From positions 1 through 64,000 of the IMG/VR virus record IMGVR_UViG_3300026334_000001: DNA of 64,000 nucleotides, one strand, 5' to 3'. Below, piece after piece: positions 37,401 to 45,658 of the stretch (position 1 is its first letter; each line of letters begins with the position of its first letter). The notes under the pieces were generated by a model that was not told where the DNA came from, did no database searches, and saw only the letters and a program-made list of their open reading frames with translations. Both the position numbers and the translations under genes were made by a program. This DNA is from a virus.

Positions 37401-39964
37401 AAGCAATGGAAGTATATTTACCTCATTACTTTAAGGAGTATTTTGATAAGAATATAGATATTAATGATTTACCAGAAGAGTTAAAGAACTTTGTAGGTTT
37501 TAGGATTCCAACACAAGGGTTGAATTCAATTGAAGTAATCAAGATCAAAGGATTTCTTCCACAAGAAGCTGGTAATATCATCATTACTCCATCAGAGATT
37601 GTTACAAAAGCAGGTTCCGATTATGATATTGATAAATTGACAGTATTCTTCCCTAACTATAAAGTAAACTATGATATGAAGCAAATGAGAAATGATTTTG
37701 CTAGATATGTAGTAGGTACTGGAGGAGAAGTTAGTGGAGAAGAATTAACTAATTTAAAATCAATTATTGATAAAGGTAAAGAAGAAGATTCTGATGACAT
37801 ACTTTTAGGAACTCTTCTAGGAGAAAAGGATAGGAATGTATATCAACAGTTTAAGGAGTTCCAGAAAGAGATGAAACAAGATTATGTTTCTGGAGTTGAT
37901 TATATTAAATATGAAGAAGGAACTAACGATAAGAAAGCTATTCAGAATGAGATTATCAAAATGGCTTCTGACATGGTATCTGCTCCAGAAAACTTTGCTG
38001 GTTTGATGACTCCCAATTCTACAGATATTATTAAAGGTGCTGCTAATGAAGTAAGAAAATTAAAAGGATTAGATCAGAAAGAAGCTGCTACAATTGATAA
38101 TTTAACTGACTGGTCTTATAACTTAGATGTTAGAAGTAAATACCTATTAGGTAAAGCTGGTATTGGTCATACTGCATTACAAAACGTACATCATGTTCTT
38201 AGTCAAATTGCAGATCTTACAGTTAGCAATCCTGATGTTAAAATTGAATTAGATCATAATCTTAAAGATGGTAAGATATTTTTAGGAGGTATTTATGATG
38301 CTAATAATAAAACTGATAGTAAATCATATAAGACAATTCTAGATGTAATATCTGAATTTGCCAATGGTTTCTTAGACGTAGCAAAAGATCCTTTCTTAAA
38401 GGATATTAATGCAAACGTAGAAACAATTAATACTTATATGTATTTAATCAGAGCTGGAGTACCTGTTAGACAATCAGTTCTTTTCATGACACAACCAATT
38501 ATTACAGATTACTTAGAAGCATTAGAGAAAAATGATTCATTATTCTTGAAGAATGTAGAACAACAGAAATCTAAAAAACAGTTAAGAACTGAAGTTGAAG
38601 CTAAATATAAATCTACTGCTAAGATTGGAGATTATAAAGCTGCTATCAGTGAAGCTAACTTAGCTAAGTATCTTAAAGGAGATGTAGATAATGCAGTTCA
38701 ATTAAGAATACTTTCTGATTATTTTGCTTATAAAGAACAATCAGATAAATTAGGAGATCTAGTAAATGCTACATCTCAAGATACCAGAGGTACAGGTGCT
38801 TCAATGACAGAGGCTCAATTAGTTCAGAATAAATATAATGAAGTTGTTAAAGAAAAATACTTTGATAATATTCAAGAATTTATGAACCAGACCTTTCTAG
38901 GATCGTTTAAAAAATCTGTGGATTTATCTTTGTCTTTATATCAAGATTTATTCATCACCGAGCGACCAGAAGTTAAGTCATTTTTCAATCAATTAACTAT
39001 GCAGTTACCAAAAGTGATGAAACAAGATACAAGGGTGAAATTATTGAATATGATGAAGAATGATTTTATTCAATACATATTCCAAAACTCTGCATCTAGT
39101 TATAAAGATCAAAAAGGTAAGACAGTTGAAGGAGGTAAATTAGGTTATAGAACAAGAGAGTTTTTTGCTGGAACAGATTCAATTCCTTATAAAGTTGCAG
39201 AGATTAAGAGAGATAAAACTAATCCTCTTCATGATAATCTTCTTATTAATGAGTTGTATGTAATTACTGGTAATAGTAAAGAATCTACAAATGTAACTAC
39301 TGAAGGAACTAATAACTTAAAATTATTTAATAAAAGAATGCCTGTTGATGATAGTAATAGACTAACAGAAGCATGGAAGGAAATATTTGATACAGATAAA
39401 ACTTTTGGTGATACTTTATTAAAATTTAGTATATTGCAGTCTGGATTAAATAGTAGTCCAATTAGTTTCATGAACTTTGCTCCTAATGATGAATATATTA
39501 GAGTTGCAAAACAAGTGATGGAAGCTTGGTCAGATTCTCCTATGACAGCAGATTTTCTGGAGATGTACTATCAAAACAATTACAAAAGTAATGATTTAGT
39601 TCCTAATGTAAAAAGAGTGGAGGTTAGAAATGGTATTGCTAAAATTAGTGATATAAGATATACTAATTCTCCTTACATTAAAACTTGGATTAAAACTACT
39701 GCTAACAAAGGATTCTTTAGATTATTGAAGAACACTAATACACAAGTAGATAATAATACAATCTTTGAAGAAATAGATAAGAGAGGAAATGGATATCAAT
39801 TCAAAGAATTTACTACTGGAATTGGAACAATGTTAGTAGATAATAAAGCAGGTTATAATCCTAGAGTTCAAGAAAAGACTAAAGACGATTATAAAGTTAG
39901 TTATACACCTCCATTTGACACTAAAGATGTTCCTTTGGAAGAAGTAAATAAATGTGGAATATGA
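28415..39964 (+). CDS. Giant virion protein: zincin plus virion RNA polymerase
   Basis: 3849 residues. Residues 1-490 hold Gly-rich hydrophobic segments (GSGVLGG, LLPAGLLGDAGIG, GMVIGALSGVIGG) suggesting membrane contact during ejection. A long coiled-coil-rich part spans about 600-1150. HESFH at 1755-1759, followed about 35 residues later by EEELAEEF, is a canonical zinc metallopeptidase signature. DYDID at 3069-3073, preceded by a Gly-Ser loop, matches the DxDxD metal-binding loop of the two-barrel RNA polymerase carried in crAss-like virions, studied in phage phi14:2. The protein would enter the cell with the DNA and transcribe early genes. Fusion of these parts in one polypeptide is longer than most family members. 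A 14-bp motif lies at 31588-31601. Confidence 0.8.
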   Translation: MSKKRSLPQAPIDYTNPSDEDIARGLKQYGVSPYLTPARPESAIEYGTDVSQYGTGLIGEKGGEGFITAPEEQFQDIAAQNQGAGSMLLRGTGRLLGGAAMKTLEGFSLLGSGVLGGIYDATGLDQAIGGKEMTWDDYVDNPVNNTLFKAEDWMKSKMQIYKPSDWNSKSFLEQVSSGAWWADEGSDAAAFALSTLLPAGLLGDAGIGAKMMGTVGEGAGMIDEAGQVLNSGTKVAKALNGGAKALNKVSQALNFGEVGMLNLPKTAGTIDNLVTNALMTTSEALFEARDTGQQMKQEVVKKWNETYPNQKVSDFEELPDQVKQTEKEKMSGNQRDTFLANLAALSFTNKFETALLNKFGSQTAKAGLKALEVSDELLTPAARLTKKGISGFFENTGLKSALKEAATGAFMEGILEENIQSAIQNVSQHYSGNGKDNWFLDALDYTGDVVKGSFDNLSDQEAWKSIGSGMVIGALSGVIGGFKEHRQEVKDANHVAGRLNEATNNFLNVGNALYERIPVIDEQGNPTGATKIKLDQEGNPLYNNEALNRFMANQAMVSSLESIADLYQSTGNEEIASYVKNEAFSKWAQAHLESGLGEEMYAKLKKLGTMKDTDLLQSNIPITTVQGEKVSSQAIANQYIAKAKELEADYRQISKTIPAEQSGRIDNAYQTKSRLRELGKLKDALNLKLGDYQNKIRSGNDTVDLINRKVTQLEASKAQSEFFVNASGENAQAYLSSLDRLEKEITQLKADNKDMLQDQGHDVTPGIEPIPYQTAGMFKSDFQDYTKTNDKLAAIEGGSAELMDHYNGVIDYKNGEEFYNNYLNQGVAGHNLKSELEKAVTEQQAVVDRQEEDQWREFQDNLKQGDFLETPTEQGYVAKDADGNLTFNNRIITPAVLRALQPTKVSEADVALRKQEALDNTRRNQMQARVTGNLQDISVLNDAIRRGEDGLLNNQIELEKLINKSNGKANSTQNQIAKQIEAVKGTIDEIQSGLDVANQRKSNLEQETTNYLQMLESGDVVGVAEVESELAEVNSQIEELNHQISLMEKLKDEGNKFLSFLEDLWKKAFPNKRRQLEKGRQEYTDVKEEIQLSKQQLKQLDENIANTSTILTQLNNRSTVLQNEITQYQLAARAFSPVINTKTEEGVQNKANPVTEDQEGITYNSARNPDVSGAFTFRTTGFHGNDKTGLNPKESQRRWFKWAERTPLSELKNLKLRVVTINDETYGTGKINDLFRDEPMEYKTEHDLKVVVVDSRGNAIDYMGGPVHTNLLLPKDNVSDYKYGDGSSMFINKTGMSDAAIKEKNDTYKKFTQSLKDAKEPVYLEITGKSNGVKARGERTSIREVFGTEDINLQVVTSETITTADGTSISARPGTVITIVDGRVTPLLTRKLSSEEGSKVLDLLKDYSKLRENKKANAKELKDGLSQLKSIVFMGDTADPATSMGFVTGENNFKFGNALISIKELQSGEFDPQIRAFLENKYHQVSNDWLKSKASYEDVFGKKWNSYKDYLIGERDNPLDAPLTSDLVPVTDDINKPSFYSTYVTFGTDIKNSPKAETKSTKTNVSIPVSTVNEEIQNRDEQVVPVKKSIFKKKQASPVVETKSTNQVTVITEDTLLEEPSYEPTFEPPTGTVQKFADVIKGKPVTEVKAPEAELTDDDIEAMIEASFTPKKKEEVVMGVVPVDPSDLFLDATRISENYVKEDTGKAQAWFKQNIGENVPFHLVNGLVNQRAFGMFSKHGEVLISDLAVEGTVYHESFHAVTQLALGKDERKALYDNYRKTRNVDLSDRDVEEELAEEFRTYMLSQGEYKIPEANFFKRLWNAIKKVIGIPQDKIEELYKNISTGKFKGLTAKELDGGNIYSSILSDYSVSFAKELMEGMTTYFMRNLFKNGFSVKDIVKFQEDTLSKDSADRIAGTYNNILSNIAFMWSDEKLAGMDKDTAQEFKDSRNFVTANWKGIVQEHNTYMQRFGINMSFEDTIYSSVTEEDRNKDTLGIINNFEFSTRDGMPNSVKLLFAALPSLDKDGKVATNAIGLHGISDYTANQRLLQNKLSNVSDFKEQVSIIKDLMKVRPEFKYLLQYLGVQDDNETPSTAGSDIFDLQMAFRQQFDKAKYSPQIIIYDEGTIKTVDADDDRIVNAISTEWQNNLKAKLSTANIPSIQTNDLGQLVYNADYLVNKYFKPSTVKKGRLVLKDAGKESLLSFYKDLGIEFSDKDNIDYGKLADKSYFIMNSIQSHPEELNLFAKPHNLRGDLASLLEEEVKSRDDLSDNQHINPEGKTVYSISLNNYLSQTVNVLNRVIPDHLKWNEKDRIGNPFVRNSQWGKKFAAGNKMKLVMLEGAGIAEAGTDAKMADDLTRGDTGSVQFQKVLDGVYPLLQPGDKKLAYGFSFGEEISPKMKYEEMVSQLKGYLSDELLSSWMLNVEGIGADVKNYKSLGKDLRSFKGAITGYEQLIKKKVSRQTILNHIENFVNSDEVTKQVEKWFDNKVDKNIEELKNYQTIKESKLGVFTLLGISEETAEKYAGKKNNLSTQEMKDLVKFFTYGSLHGNIEQTKLFTGDTAFYEFTSKKVDFFKRVSGLIGTGKTAAIGEQINNWFNTNFKQQYIDRDGKIVDGKVSDGKINTVVFNDVKIAAENYNGLLSTMDSLGYDKEYSRGLMKAYSESADEADAQGYITMPEYREFLKRTGDWKDSHEVAYQKMLKGDRLTKEDIYRFPPLKPQYFGNQQYGELYVPTFYKFSVMPLIPQVISDIKANGLKDLMDQMHEQQIGIATFTSGNKVGVVNTHDFYDENGNVKQQTYTPQVVGYEGMKIQLDISPEVKDKVTFGTQFRKLVLMNLKGNSLTIDGKKVDGNELIKKYSGLIDKLIQIDTENLTKKLGIEKKGDKYKINNVKYLKETLVEESVRRGVASNLIEGIEQVFDADKPYMDLLVTRNKMENILMSMVNNNLIKQKMFGDMKVQGASTGFEQTARKQSSVNDQAWASNLEALKFYDFKDGKTQAMEVYLPHYFKEYFDKNIDINDLPEELKNFVGFRIPTQGLNSIEVIKIKGFLPQEAGNIIITPSEIVTKAGSDYDIDKLTVFFPNYKVNYDMKQMRNDFARYVVGTGGEVSGEELTNLKSIIDKGKEEDSDDILLGTLLGEKDRNVYQQFKEFQKEMKQDYVSGVDYIKYEEGTNDKKAIQNEIIKMASDMVSAPENFAGLMTPNSTDIIKGAANEVRKLKGLDQKEAATIDNLTDWSYNLDVRSKYLLGKAGIGHTALQNVHHVLSQIADLTVSNPDVKIELDHNLKDGKIFLGGIYDANNKTDSKSYKTILDVISEFANGFLDVAKDPFLKDINANVETINTYMYLIRAGVPVRQSVLFMTQPIITDYLEALEKNDSLFLKNVEQQKSKKQLRTEVEAKYKSTAKIGDYKAAISEANLAKYLKGDVDNAVQLRILSDYFAYKEQSDKLGDLVNATSQDTRGTGASMTEAQLVQNKYNEVVKEKYFDNIQEFMNQTFLGSFKKSVDLSLSLYQDLFITERPEVKSFFNQLTMQLPKVMKQDTRVKLLNMMKNDFIQYIFQNSASSYKDQKGKTVEGGKLGYRTREFFAGTDSIPYKVAEIKRDKTNPLHDNLLINELYVITGNSKESTNVTTEGTNNLKLFNKRMPVDDSNRLTEAWKEIFDTDKTFGDTLLKFSILQSGLNSSPISFMNFAPNDEYIRVAKQVMEAWSDSPMTADFLEMYYQNNYKSNDLVPNVKRVEVRNGIAKISDIRYTNSPYIKTWIKTTANKGFFRLLKNTNTQVDNNTIFEEIDKRGNGYQFKEFTTGIGTMLVDNKAGYNPRVQEKTKDDYKVSYTPPFDTKDVPLEEVNKCGI

Positions 39965-42900
39965 ATTGTATCTTAACAGCACATCCAACTTATAAAGCAC
40001 TTGTAGAAGCTGGTTATAGTAAAGATCTAATTAATAGGGCTTGGTATCTAATAAATACCAAGTCTTTTAATGATTGGTATGGTGAAGGTAATAAACATCA
40101 AGATGATAATAGTCCAATCATTACAAAAGATCTTAAAGTAATAAATGAAACTGGTCAAGCAGTTTCTCTTGATGATATAGTTGGTTATGGTTTTGTAACT
40201 GATGTAAAAGATATCAAACAAAAGTTGAAATATCCTAATTCTCCTTTTAGATCAGATGAAAGAGAGAAGTATCGTTTATTTAAACAAGAAGATTATAAAC
40301 AAGCACTAGCTGTTGCTGCTAAGATTAATACAACTTGGGATAATGTAAAAGCTAATGTAGAAAGAGCTGTTGGAGAAAAAGGAGATCAGAGAAACTATTT
40401 TAGAGTTGTTCTATATGATAACTTTAATAAAGATGAAGCTTTTCAACAACGAGAAGATGTAAAAGAAGTTACTAAACAATGGGATAAACAACTTGATGAT
40501 AAGATGAAATCTTATCTTAATAAGTTGGGAATTTCCTATGAAGGAGTAAAAGCTATTTATGATAAGGCAACTGGAGAAGAAATTCCTGCTATTGCTGTAG
40601 CTGATATGGTTAATAAAGTAGTTAAAGTAGTTGAAGGAAAAGCTGGTATAGATACATTACCAGAAGAAACTGCTCACTTCTTTGTGAAGATGATTGAAGG
40701 ATCTCCTCTTTATAATTCAATGTACAATGAGATTACGAATTTTGATGTATATAAAGAAGTTGTTAATGATTACTCTGAATTATATAAAGGTAATGATAAG
40801 CAACTTAGAGAAGAAGCAATTGGAAAGATGATATCTCAACAAATTGTAAATCAATTTGAAGATGCTAAAAAAGATAGAGCTGATAGATGGTGGAATAGAG
40901 TTTGGAAGCTTATAAAAGAAAAAGTTTTAGGTATAGATTCTAAACAACTACAAGATGATATTACTAATCTTGCTCCATTTAGTGATGCAGCTAAACAAAT
41001 ACTTGAAGAACAAAAAGTAGATAGAAGAGAAACCAATCCTTCTTTCCTAGAAGAAAAAAGTGAGCAGGAATATTATCAGTTAGATAAGCAAGATAAAATA
41101 GTAAAAGCTATTACTGATACTCAAATTGCATTAGATAGTTCTACTGATAAATATTTCTATATGGAAAATGGAAATAGAGTTGAAGTTAGTAAACGTGTTT
41201 CAGATAGAGTAAAAGAAGCTAATATTAAAAGAGGTTTTGGTAAATTTAGTGAGGCACAAAAAGAGAAATTTACAAAGTATGCTATAGCTGGAACAAGAGG
41301 ACATGCAGATTTAGCTAATATAATTGATAGAATAACAGCTGAAAAAAATGGGCAACTTATACCATCTAAAACAAATTTATCTGGAGAAAATGTATATAAT
41401 ATTCTAGAAAATTGGATGAAAGATTTTATATCTAAATTTCCAGCAGGTACTAAATTTCTTTCAGAACAATCAATTCTAGATAAAGCTGCTAGTGAAGCAG
41501 GTACAATGGATTTACTAGCTATTAGTCCTGAAGGAGTTGTAGATATCTATGATTTTAAGTTTATTAACTTTGAGAATAAAACAGAGATTCCTTGGAATAA
41601 AGAGGAAGATTATAATATTCAATTAGGAAGATATAAACAAATTCTTAAAGAAAGATATGGAGTTAAAGAGTTTGGTAAATTAAGAATCTTACCAGTTGCA
41701 GCTACATATTCAGAACAACATGTTCTTAAATCTATAGAAGTTAATAAACAGATTGTTCCATTAGAAGGAAAGAAAGCTTATCTTAATCCATTACCTATGT
41801 TTGATGAAATGACAGGTAATGAAGATAAAGATAGATTACTTCAAGTGGCTCTTAAAGATAGAGAAAGATTGTTAGGAATGCATCCAAAAACAGCAGAAGA
41901 AACAGAGTATAAACAAGATAAGCTAAAGAGAATTAATAAAGCTATTAAGGAAATACAATTAACAGGCAATATAAAAGAATTTATTAATAATGCTCTATAT
42001 ACTCTTAATAAAGTAAGAGATACAGGATTTGAGAAATTAGATGGTAAACAATTTCATGCTTTTCAAGATGAATTAACTTTTTATTCTAATTACTTAATAG
42101 ATAGTATTGGAGATGAAATGGATAAATTAGATAAAGATACTAAAGATGCAATTTCAAAAGTAGTATCTAATTCTCAGTTAATGTTAAAACATGCTACTAA
42201 AGAAGTATCTAATAGATTAAAAGGTTATTTTGGAGATGATATAGAAACTCCTCAAAAAGAATCGGGTCTTTGGACTAGAATGTTTAGAACTTTGAGTCAG
42301 CAAAACCATCCTAAAATAGCAGCATTCTATAAATTGGTTCAAAAATCAATAGAAAAAACAAGAAAAGCTCATGATGAATTAAATGATAATATAAGAAAAA
42401 CTGTAGATGCATTAAAAGAATTCCAAAAAGGAAAAGGAATAACTGGAACAGATGTTTTTAATTATATGCTCACTAAAAATAATAAAGGTGGGTGGGATAT
42501 GATCTCTAAATTTAATCCTGAATCATATAAAACACTTAATTCTTATAGAGAAAAAGGAGGTGAAGATGCTCTAAGTTGGATAAAGAAAAATATGACTTTT
42601 AATCAAACTGCATATAATGAAACTCTTAATGAAAAAAAGAGAATCTGGAAAGATATGTATAAGTTTGATGATGATGCTGTAGGTAAATTTAATGAAAGAG
42701 TTAAACAATTTGAAAATAAATATGGTAATAATGATAAAGGTTTAATCAATAATAAAGATAATAAATTTCTATCTTTTAAAGATGATCATTTATCAAAAGA
42801 GTATAAGAATATATATGCTACAGGAAATGAAGCATTAAAGAATTTCTATGAATTATTTCATAAAACTTCATCAGATTTTCAAGATTATACAGGATTGACA

Positions 42901-44760
42901 AAAGGAGGTGAATTTGTATGGAATATTTCTAATGATCTAATAGATAGTATTGGAGAAAATGGATTTGGAGTTTTTAAACATATGAGTTCAGTATGGGAAC
43001 AATTAGAAGCTAATAAATCAGCACCTTCTATTGGTATGGTAGATCCTACAAACGGAGAAAAGTTAAAAAAGATTCCAGTTTATTATGCATATGATAATTA
43101 TAAAATAGATAAAAAAACAGGAGATAGAGTAATAGATAATAGTGCTCAATCTAAAGATCTTGGACGGGTTCTTTCATTAGTAGGTGCAATGGCTTATAAC
43201 CATAAACATATGGAAGAAATTGAAGGAACAGCTAGAATGTTAGAAAAAACATTAGCATTAGATACAACTATAGTAACTGATGGTAATGGTAATCCTATAG
43301 TTAATACTCTTACAGGTAAAGTACAAACTGCTATTGGAAGTGCAACTAATTTAGAATCATTACAAGATTTCATGAACTATTATTTATATGGAATCAAAAT
43401 GAAGACTAAAGATTATGCTTTTAACTTCTTTGGTCATCAATTAAGTATGTTAAAATCTTTTAATATGCTAAGTAATATGTATACAACCAAATCAATAGCA
43501 ATGAATCCTATTTCTATCATATCAAATGCTGTGGGAGGTAATTTGAATGCTAGAATAATGGGAGCTAGATCTAAATTCTATTCAAATACACAGTATACTA
43601 ATGCTATGTATAATTTAATAGCTAGAAGAGATAGTAAATCAATGGCTTTAATGGGATATTTTGATTTAGCTCACGGTCAAGATATATATAAGAAAGCAAT
43701 CTCTTTATCAGTTAGTGCTTTAACTAAGAATCTAACTTATGATAAGTTATTTATAGGTCAGTTAGCCCCAGAAGCTAATATTAGAAATTCAGTTTTACTT
43801 GGTATGTTACAAGCACATACATTAGAGAATGGTAAGATTGTTAAAATAACAGATGAAAAAAAAGGGGCAACTTCCCTCTTAGATCATATAGAGATAAAAG
43901 ATGGAAATCTAGATTTTAAAGGAATTTCTGACCAAGAATTAACCAAATTTAGAAACAGGGCACTTAACGTAGGAGATGACTTACTAGGTAATAATACTAG
44001 AGATGATATTAGAGCAGTACACTTATCTATGATGGGTAGAGCTTTGATGACTTTCAGAAATTGGATTCCTAGAATGCTAGATGAGAGATATGGAGAATTA
44101 AGATATAATCAAAATCTAGAAGAGTATGAATTAGGTAGATATAGATCTTTCTGGAATCAAGTAGTTAATAAACAAATTCATAAATTAGCATTTGATATGA
44201 TTAAAGGATTTGGAGTATTTGGTTATGCTGGAAAGTTTGGTAATGTAACTGTAGAACATGCAAAAAGATTATATGAAGAAGCAATAGCTAAAGAACCTGG
44301 ATTAGCAGATAGAATGACAGAAGATCAATATGTACAATTACATCTTGAAAATTTAAGAGCTAATATGATGGAAATATATCTTGTAGCTGGAATGGTTTCT
44401 CTTTTAGCAGCTGCTAAACCAGACGATGATGATAAAGATAATCAAAGTTCTCTTAATAAATATTTAGTTAAACAGTTGGATAGAAATCAATCAGAATTAT
44501 TGTTCTTTTATAATCCTCAAGAATTTAATAGAATATTAAAATCACCAATACCGATAACTAATCTATTAAGAGATTACATTGGATTAACCAAAGCTATAGC
44601 ATTTGAAACTGCTGAAGGAGTTACTGGAAAAGAAGATATAACAAAGAAGAATGAAATACCAAAGTATGCAATGAGAGTATTACCTGTTTTAAATGGGTTT
44701 GAATCAATACTATCATATATAAATGAAGATTATGATAAGACTGATCCAAGATCAAAATAA
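39961..44760 (+). CDS. Giant virion cargo protein with PD-(D/E)XK nuclease motif
   Basis: 1599 residues from the ATG at 39961, in an ATGA overlap with the polymerase gene; an ATG at 39952 is an alternative. EETAH at 235-239 with REEAIGK downstream resembles a zincin motif whose first His is Glu, so probably inactive. Residues 505-565 carry a PD-(D/E)XK core: GTMD with Asp517, then Asp531-Phe-Lys533, then Gln in IQLGRY. The rest is helical with coiled coils, and a hydrophobic segment (MEIYLVAGMVSLLAAA) lies near the C-terminus. The last gene of the late + arm; it ends just before a strong bidirectional terminator. Ejected nuclease activity is inference. Confidence 0.65.
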   Translation: MNCILTAHPTYKALVEAGYSKDLINRAWYLINTKSFNDWYGEGNKHQDDNSPIITKDLKVINETGQAVSLDDIVGYGFVTDVKDIKQKLKYPNSPFRSDEREKYRLFKQEDYKQALAVAAKINTTWDNVKANVERAVGEKGDQRNYFRVVLYDNFNKDEAFQQREDVKEVTKQWDKQLDDKMKSYLNKLGISYEGVKAIYDKATGEEIPAIAVADMVNKVVKVVEGKAGIDTLPEETAHFFVKMIEGSPLYNSMYNEITNFDVYKEVVNDYSELYKGNDKQLREEAIGKMISQQIVNQFEDAKKDRADRWWNRVWKLIKEKVLGIDSKQLQDDITNLAPFSDAAKQILEEQKVDRRETNPSFLEEKSEQEYYQLDKQDKIVKAITDTQIALDSSTDKYFYMENGNRVEVSKRVSDRVKEANIKRGFGKFSEAQKEKFTKYAIAGTRGHADLANIIDRITAEKNGQLIPSKTNLSGENVYNILENWMKDFISKFPAGTKFLSEQSILDKAASEAGTMDLLAISPEGVVDIYDFKFINFENKTEIPWNKEEDYNIQLGRYKQILKERYGVKEFGKLRILPVAATYSEQHVLKSIEVNKQIVPLEGKKAYLNPLPMFDEMTGNEDKDRLLQVALKDRERLLGMHPKTAEETEYKQDKLKRINKAIKEIQLTGNIKEFINNALYTLNKVRDTGFEKLDGKQFHAFQDELTFYSNYLIDSIGDEMDKLDKDTKDAISKVVSNSQLMLKHATKEVSNRLKGYFGDDIETPQKESGLWTRMFRTLSQQNHPKIAAFYKLVQKSIEKTRKAHDELNDNIRKTVDALKEFQKGKGITGTDVFNYMLTKNNKGGWDMISKFNPESYKTLNSYREKGGEDALSWIKKNMTFNQTAYNETLNEKKRIWKDMYKFDDDAVGKFNERVKQFENKYGNNDKGLINNKDNKFLSFKDDHLSKEYKNIYATGNEALKNFYELFHKTSSDFQDYTGLTKGGEFVWNISNDLIDSIGENGFGVFKHMSSVWEQLEANKSAPSIGMVDPTNGEKLKKIPVYYAYDNYKIDKKTGDRVIDNSAQSKDLGRVLSLVGAMAYNHKHMEEIEGTARMLEKTLALDTTIVTDGNGNPIVNTLTGKVQTAIGSATNLESLQDFMNYYLYGIKMKTKDYAFNFFGHQLSMLKSFNMLSNMYTTKSIAMNPISIISNAVGGNLNARIMGARSKFYSNTQYTNAMYNLIARRDSKSMALMGYFDLAHGQDIYKKAISLSVSALTKNLTYDKLFIGQLAPEANIRNSVLLGMLQAHTLENGKIVKITDEKKGATSLLDHIEIKDGNLDFKGISDQELTKFRNRALNVGDDLLGNNTRDDIRAVHLSMMGRALMTFRNWIPRMLDERYGELRYNQNLEEYELGRYRSFWNQVVNKQIHKLAFDMIKGFGVFGYAGKFGNVTVEHAKRLYEEAIAKEPGLADRMTEDQYVQLHLENLRANMMEIYLVAGMVSLLAAAKPDDDDKDNQSSLNKYLVKQLDRNQSELLFFYNPQEFNRILKSPIPITNLLRDYIGLTKAIAFETAEGVTGKEDITKKNEIPKYAMRVLPVLNGFESILSYINEDYDKTDPRSK

Positions 44761-44766
44761 AAGAAA

Positions 44767-44793
44767 AAACCCTAACTTAATAAGTTAGGGTTT
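44767..44793. terminator. Bidirectional terminator between converging arms
   Basis: A 13-base arm, AAACCCTAACTTA, and its exact complement flank a central A. The + side is followed by TTAATTTTA and the - side by a TTTTTT run, so it can end both converging transcripts: the late arm (stop at 44760) and the right arm (stop at 44802). Confidence 0.9.
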
Positions 44794-44801
44794 AATTTTA
44801 A

Positions 44802-45101
44802 TTATACAGTTGGATATGTTTTTTCTTCTTCTGCTAATTTACTATTAGCTAAAGCTAAATGAGCTTTAAGATTAGCAACTTCTCTTATTTTATTTCTATA
44901 AGCATCATTAAAATTCTTTAAATCTTGTTCTATTTCTTTTATACGCTCAAAATCTCTAACTTCTACATCTACATCCACTATGGTTCCAGTTCTAAAATCT
45001 AATCCTTTTTCTTTAATAGCTTTTTGTAAGTCAAGAATGATATCTAAATTATCAGCAGTATCTTCAACTACCATCTCTAATATAACATGTACTCTTTTCA
45101 T
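44802..45101 (-). CDS. Small charged coiled-coil protein
   Basis: 99 residues, family not recognised. An N-terminal beta strand (KRVHVILEMVVED) is followed by an acidic central region with VDVDVEV and a C-terminal helix with heptad-like spacing. No signal peptide. It is the last gene of the - arm, 14 bases after the membrane-anchored coiled-coil gene, and its stop lies 9 bases from the terminator. Confidence 0.5.
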   Translation of the reverse strand: MKRVHVILEMVVEDTADNLDIILDLQKAIKEKGLDFRTGTIVDVDVEVRDFERIKEIEQDLKNFNDAYRNKIREVANLKAHLALANSKLAEEEKTYPTV

Positions 45102-45115
45102 AATTTATTTTTAAT

Positions 45116-45631
45116 TTATTTTTTAATTGATTTTGTAACTGGTTTACTATTACTAGAAGTAACAGTTTTATCTATATCTCCATCACTACCTTTATTAGCT
45201 TCTGCTGTACGTGCTATTATACCAGGAGATACAGTACAATCTTTAGGTGTATATGGTGCTACTCTAGTTGCTTTTTCTTTAGCATTAGCTTCTAGAAGAT
45301 CTCTATAAAGATGATTGATATTCTTTAAAGAATTCTTAACTAATTGTAGTTCTTTTTCTGAATCTATTAATGATGTATTTAGTTCTCTATTACTAGTATC
45401 TAAATTAAGATACTTTTTTTCAGCTTCTATTCTTAAGTTATTTGCTCTTTCTAAAGCTCTGCCTTGTTCATCATACATTTTATAAAGACTAGCATATGTG
45501 TCTTCTTTTGATAATATCACATCTCTATACTCAGCTATTTTTCTATTAGTTCTTCTTAAAGAAGACATTAATGTTATAGTCATCACTAAGAAAACTCCAC
45601 TAAGAATCATAAATAATAATTGTTGTGTCAT
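45116..45631 (-). CDS. Membrane-anchored coiled-coil protein
   Basis: 171 residues. Residues 4-22 (LLFMILSGVFLVMTITLM) form an N-terminal membrane anchor; residues 30-115 are a long coiled coil; the C-terminus is Ser/Lys-rich and disordered. The layout resembles an i-spanin-like or scaffold-type inner-membrane protein, but the gene lies far from the lysis cluster and a u-spanin is already present. Function unknown. Confidence 0.5.
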   Translation of the reverse strand: MTQQLLFMILSGVFLVMTITLMSSLRRTNRKIAEYRDVILSKEDTYASLYKMYDEQGRALERANNLRIEAEKKYLNLDTSNRELNTSLIDSEKELQLVKNSLKNINHLYRDLLEANAKEKATRVAPYTPKDCTVSPGIIARTAEANKGSDGDIDKTVTSSNSKPVTKSIKK

Positions 45632-45658
45632 TGTTATCTGTTTTTAAATTGTTTAAGT

